Position numbers and translations under genes: made by a program. This document shows positions 44,452 through 46,561 of a stretch of DNA of 46,561 nt, one piece after another. Source of the DNA: an uncultured Clostridia bacterium (GTDB lineage Bacteria; Bacillota; Clostridia; Saccharofermentanales; Saccharofermentanaceae); the NCBI GenBank assembly GCA_946403085.1, contig CAMIYM010000019.1:1-46561 (forward strand), read 5' to 3'. Position 1 is the stretch's first letter. Every line of letters begins with the position of its first letter. A model generated the notes under the pieces. The model made no database searches. It saw only the letters and a program-made list of their open reading frames with translations, and was not told the DNA's origin.

Positions 44452-44497
44452 ATAGATAAAAAATAAAACCTCTCGATAGAATTATAATCGAGAGGTT
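44452..44497 (-). terminator. Terminator of a former tRNA-Ser gene
   Basis: AACCTCTCGAT (44467-44477) and ATCGAGAGGTT (44487-44497) pair perfectly over 11 bp with a T-rich tract (TTTTATTTTTT) on the minus strand. It lies 6 nt past the tRNA-Ser 3' end at 44504-44519, in the right orientation to terminate that tRNA. Confidence 0.75.
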
Positions 44498-44503
44498 AAT
44501 TCT

Positions 44504-44519
44504 TGGCGGAGAAGGAGAG
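44504..44519 (-). other. tRNA-Ser 3' end fragment, candidate att site
   Basis: On the minus strand this reads CTCTCCTTCTCCGCCA, which matches the T-arm end, 3' acceptor strand and CCA of a tRNA-Ser. The rest of the tRNA is absent: the next bases to the right do not form a T-loop or anticodon arm. A tyrosine integrase gene starts ~150 nt further on. The fragment is therefore probably the att site left when an element entered the tRNA gene; the intact tRNA would lie at the other end. Confidence 0.6.
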
Positions 44520-44638
44520 CAGTATTCTTTTATGCTTTGTAACACTGCCCAACTCTCTAAAAGTGCCTTTGTTATAGGGCTTTCAGGCGATTATGACGTT
44601 TTTGCGATATGTTAAAAACCTGCCTGAATCTGCCGTAA

Positions 44639-44662
44639 TTAGTGGTAAGTTTAGTGGTAAGC
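44639..44662. repeat. Two tandem 12-bp direct repeats next to the integrase gene
   Basis: TTAGTGGTAAGT (44639-44650) is followed directly by TTAGTGGTAAGC (44651-44662). Placed between the att fragment and the integrase stop, they are candidate arm-type binding sites for the integrase N-terminal domain. Confidence 0.5.
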
Positions 44663-44672
44663 TCGGTTTTCC

Positions 44673-45887
44673 TTAGATTGCGTTCTCATAATAATCCTTG
44701 AGGACTGCAATCTCTCTGTTCTTGAACTCTCGCGAAGCGTCTGTGTAAGTCTTGAGCGTTATCAGGATGCCTTCGTGGCCCATCATGTCGGATACTGCTT
44801 TCATGTCTGCTCCGGCTTCCCTCATCCTTGTAGCGAATGTGTGCCTGAGCATGTGATTGTGTACGTGGGGGAACTCATCCCCTATGCCTTGCATCTCCGC
44901 ATTTATTGCTTCGCAGATCTTTGTGAGCTTGTAGTTCAGTTTCTTGTGGTGCCAGACATGTCCCTTGCTGTTGAGGAATACAAAGTCTGTATAACCGTCT
45001 ATAACTGATTCGCACTTGATCCCGAACAGATCCTGAAACTCTTTTTCCTTTTGCAGAGCTTCTCTGACTATCGGCAACATTGGTACGGTACGCTTGCTGT
45101 TCTTGGTCTTAGGCGGATTGATTTTGTAATCACTTCCGTCGCCCTTTCCCTTATCGTAGTACAGGAGTGTATGGTTGATATTGATCTCGTTATTCTCGAA
45201 ATCGATGTCTTCCCACCTTAATCCCAGTACTTCGCCGACTCTCATACCGGTCCATAACATCACTGTAAATACAGGATAGTATCTGTGGTATTTACCCGGC
45301 TTGGCTAAGAAGGACTCAAAGGTCTTCTGCTCTTTGAGGGTAAGAGCCCGAACCTCTTTGGTGTCTTTCTCATACTCTCTCTGGAATTCCCTTAAGACTC
45401 CTCTGCAGGGATTGCCCTTTAGAACATCATCTTTGACTGCTACATCAATGACCATCGAGAGAACAACCTTGATGTTTCTTATGCTGCCAAAGCTCAGGTT
45501 GCGCTTGGTTGCCGTGTCCTTGAGGAACATTACGATGCTGCTGTAGGTTACATCCCTCAGCTTCATCCTGCCGAATTCAGGCTCTACATATCGCTTGTAA
45601 TACCTGACATAAGAGGCAAAGGTTGTTTCCCTTATACCGGTCTTAACCTTCTTCCACAGCTCGAAATACGAGTTTATGGTGGCATTGAGCTTTGTATAGT
45701 CGATACCGTCTAAGGTGTCTCTTAAGAGTTCTTCCTCTTTCTTCCTCAGCTCGGGAAGGGTCTTGGCATATAGATAATGCCGTTTGCCGCTTTTATCGTA
45801 CCAACTGTACTGAAAAGTCTTGTTGCTTCTTTGATACTCTCCGTTTCTTAGTTTAGTTTTGTTTTGGGTATATCTTTTATTCTTCAT
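44673..45887 (-). CDS. int: Tyrosine recombinase / integrase of an integrative element
   Basis: This 404-residue integrase has an N-terminal arm-DNA-binding domain (FQYSWYDKSGKRHYLYAKTLPELRKKEEEL, residues ~25-55) of the Tn916 Int kind, a SAM-like core-binding domain (~65-165) and a catalytic domain with Arg216 (GMRVGE), His345 and Arg348 (HMLR), His371 (MGHEG) and Tyr381 (TYTDA). It would insert and excise the element at a tRNA-Ser 3' end 150 nt away. GGAGG lies 10 nt before the ATG. The excisionase gene is upstream on the same strand. Confidence 0.95.
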   Translation of the reverse strand: MKNKRYTQNKTKLRNGEYQRSNKTFQYSWYDKSGKRHYLYAKTLPELRKKEEELLRDTLDGIDYTKLNATINSYFELWKKVKTGIRETTFASYVRYYKRYVEPEFGRMKLRDVTYSSIVMFLKDTATKRNLSFGSIRNIKVVLSMVIDVAVKDDVLKGNPCRGVLREFQREYEKDTKEVRALTLKEQKTFESFLAKPGKYHRYYPVFTVMLWTGMRVGEVLGLRWEDIDFENNEININHTLLYYDKGKGDGSDYKINPPKTKNSKRTVPMLPIVREALQKEKEFQDLFGIKCESVIDGYTDFVFLNSKGHVWHHKKLNYKLTKICEAINAEMQGIGDEFPHVHNHMLRHTFATRMREAGADMKAVSDMMGHEGILITLKTYTDASREFKNREIAVLKDYYENAI

Positions 45888-45973
45888 CTTCTATGAACCT
45901 CCGTTAGTTTCCCAGAAGATGTCCCGGGTTCATTATAAACCCGGGAACACCTTTCTTGAAGGAAAAACCAATG

Positions 45974-46240
45974 TCAGACCGAAAACTGTCTGAACAGATA
46001 CTCTTCAAACGGCTTCCTCTTGATGAGTCTCTTACTGCCGTTCCATAAGACATAGGGACAGTGATCATCACCCGTAAGCTCACGGAGTTTCTGCATTCCG
46101 ATGTTGAAGTACACCGCCGCCTCTTCCAGAGTAAGGAGAGCCTTATCGGAGATGGGCACTTCCTTCCTGTTGGTTGAACCCGAAACCGCTTTGACCTGTT
46201 CTCCTTTTGGGGGAGCCATAAAATTATCTGTGTCAGTCAT
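45974..46240 (-). CDS. xis: Excisionase (small helix-turn-helix DNA-binding protein)
   Basis: This 88-residue protein has a ~30-residue N-terminal stretch and then a MerR/excisionase-like winged helix (LLTLEEAAVYFNIGMQKLRELTGDDHCPYVLWNGSKRLIKRKPFEEYLF). The segment matches Tn916 Xis-type excisionases, which bend DNA to direct the integrase toward excision. AAGGAGG sits 7 nt before the ATG. It is 86 nt upstream of int. Confidence 0.88.
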   Translation of the reverse strand: MTDTDNFMAPPKGEQVKAVSGSTNRKEVPISDKALLTLEEAAVYFNIGMQKLRELTGDDHCPYVLWNGSKRLIKRKPFEEYLFRQFSV

Positions 46241-46561
46241 AAGATGACCTCCTTAAATCAAATTTTCCCTGTTATCGGGAATGTAAAGCGTCGGGTTCAT
46301 GCGACGCTTGAGGTTCCGGTCGGGTGGTGCCTGCAAAATGGATAACGGAGCAGCAAGCAACGTCTTTGTACGCACAAAGACAAAAACAGCTTGTCAGGGG
46401 AGACCCTGAAACCCTGTGGATGCCTTTGGCTTTTGCGGGAGTTTATTCAGTTGTCAAAGATCGATGAAGGTTACATACACCTTCATTAACTAGAAATGGA
46501 AGAGATCAAAATTATGTGGTCTTTCTGTAGAAAAATGTGTCAAAATGTTCCCTTCACTATT
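46241..46561. other. Non-coding stretch with inverted repeats at the right edge (possible transfer region)
   Basis: No gene is apparent in these 321 bases. They contain three inverted repeats: AAGCGTCG/CGACGCTT (46286-46309), GTCTTTGT/ACAAAGAC around ACGC (46362-46381) and CAGGG/CCCTG around GAGA (46395-46408). The second and third resemble the dyads seen near relaxase genes of mobilizable elements, so an origin of transfer is possible. No relaxase is inside the window. Confidence 0.35.

Noticed and set aside
44504..44640. A complete tRNA-Ser gene at the att site.
   Set aside because: Only the 3' end is present; no D, anticodon or T arm can be formed from the sequence to the right.

Overview
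The window looks like chromosome from a low-to-mid GC Clostridia (Firmicutes) species, perhaps a carbohydrate-degrading gut or rumen type. The signs are strong GGAGG ribosome binding sites, lipoboxes on secreted binding proteins, TTGACA/TATAAT-type promoters, short hairpin-plus-T terminators and dense operons with 1-11 nt overlaps. The family-level placement is inference only. No rRNA, intact tRNA or CRISPR array was seen.

Layout. 1-5.2 kb (minus strand): a truncated cellobiose phosphorylase, an orphan sugar-binding lipoprotein with its own promoter and a palindrome over that promoter, and a Thr-rich lipoprotein. 5.2-9.2 kb: a lone cobalamin-pathway gene (cbiG), a 2-hydroxyacid dehydrogenase, and a dusB/membrane-protein pair. 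9.3-14.2 kb (plus): a four-gene run of two CobW/COG0523-type GTPases (the first fused to a YcgQ-like domain, the second with a long His/Asp tract) followed by trkA and trkH for potassium uptake. 14.2-20.1 kb: a DEAD-box helicase, a DeoB-DeoC fusion, a small membrane protein with an Arg-rich tail, a PAS-GGDEF diguanylate cyclase and a saccharopine-dehydrogenase-like enzyme. 20.3-24.1 kb (plus): a polar amino acid ABC transporter whose binding protein appears circularly permuted, then two related zinc-ribbon membrane proteins. 24.1-29.8 kb (minus): trmL, a Na/Pi cotransporter, a PgaC-PgaD fusion glycosyltransferase and an unrecognised membrane protein. 29.9-36.0 kb: an MFS transporter, a lipase-like hydrolase and a four-gene polysaccharide O-acetylation cassette (SGNH, DUF4358, MBOAT, DHHW). 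36.1-44.4 kb: an aldo/keto reductase with ferredoxin clusters, a phytoene-dehydrogenase-like flavoprotein, an EAL phosphodiesterase, a two-component system and two small envelope/zinc-ribbon genes. 44.5-46.6 kb: the edge of an integrative element (tRNA-Ser 3' end scar, tyrosine integrase, excisionase, and a non-coding stretch rich in inverted repeats) that continues off the right edge.

How the genes may work together. The GGDEF and EAL enzymes could set c-di-GMP, which in E. coli activates the PgaC/PgaD pair; here those two are one polypeptide behind an unusual promoter-terminator-palindrome element. The O-acetylation cassette could modify a surface polymer. The CobW pair is probably tied to metal (zinc) supply. 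The DeoB-DeoC fusion would carry deoxyribose 1-phosphate to acetaldehyde and glyceraldehyde 3-phosphate in one protein.

The most unusual observation is the binding protein at 20304-21134: its N-terminal 50 residues after the lipobox match the C-terminal end of ordinary family-3 solute-binding proteins, and its C-terminus stops where that segment would normally begin. The DeoB-DeoC, PgaC-PgaD and CobW-YcgQ fusions are next in interest.
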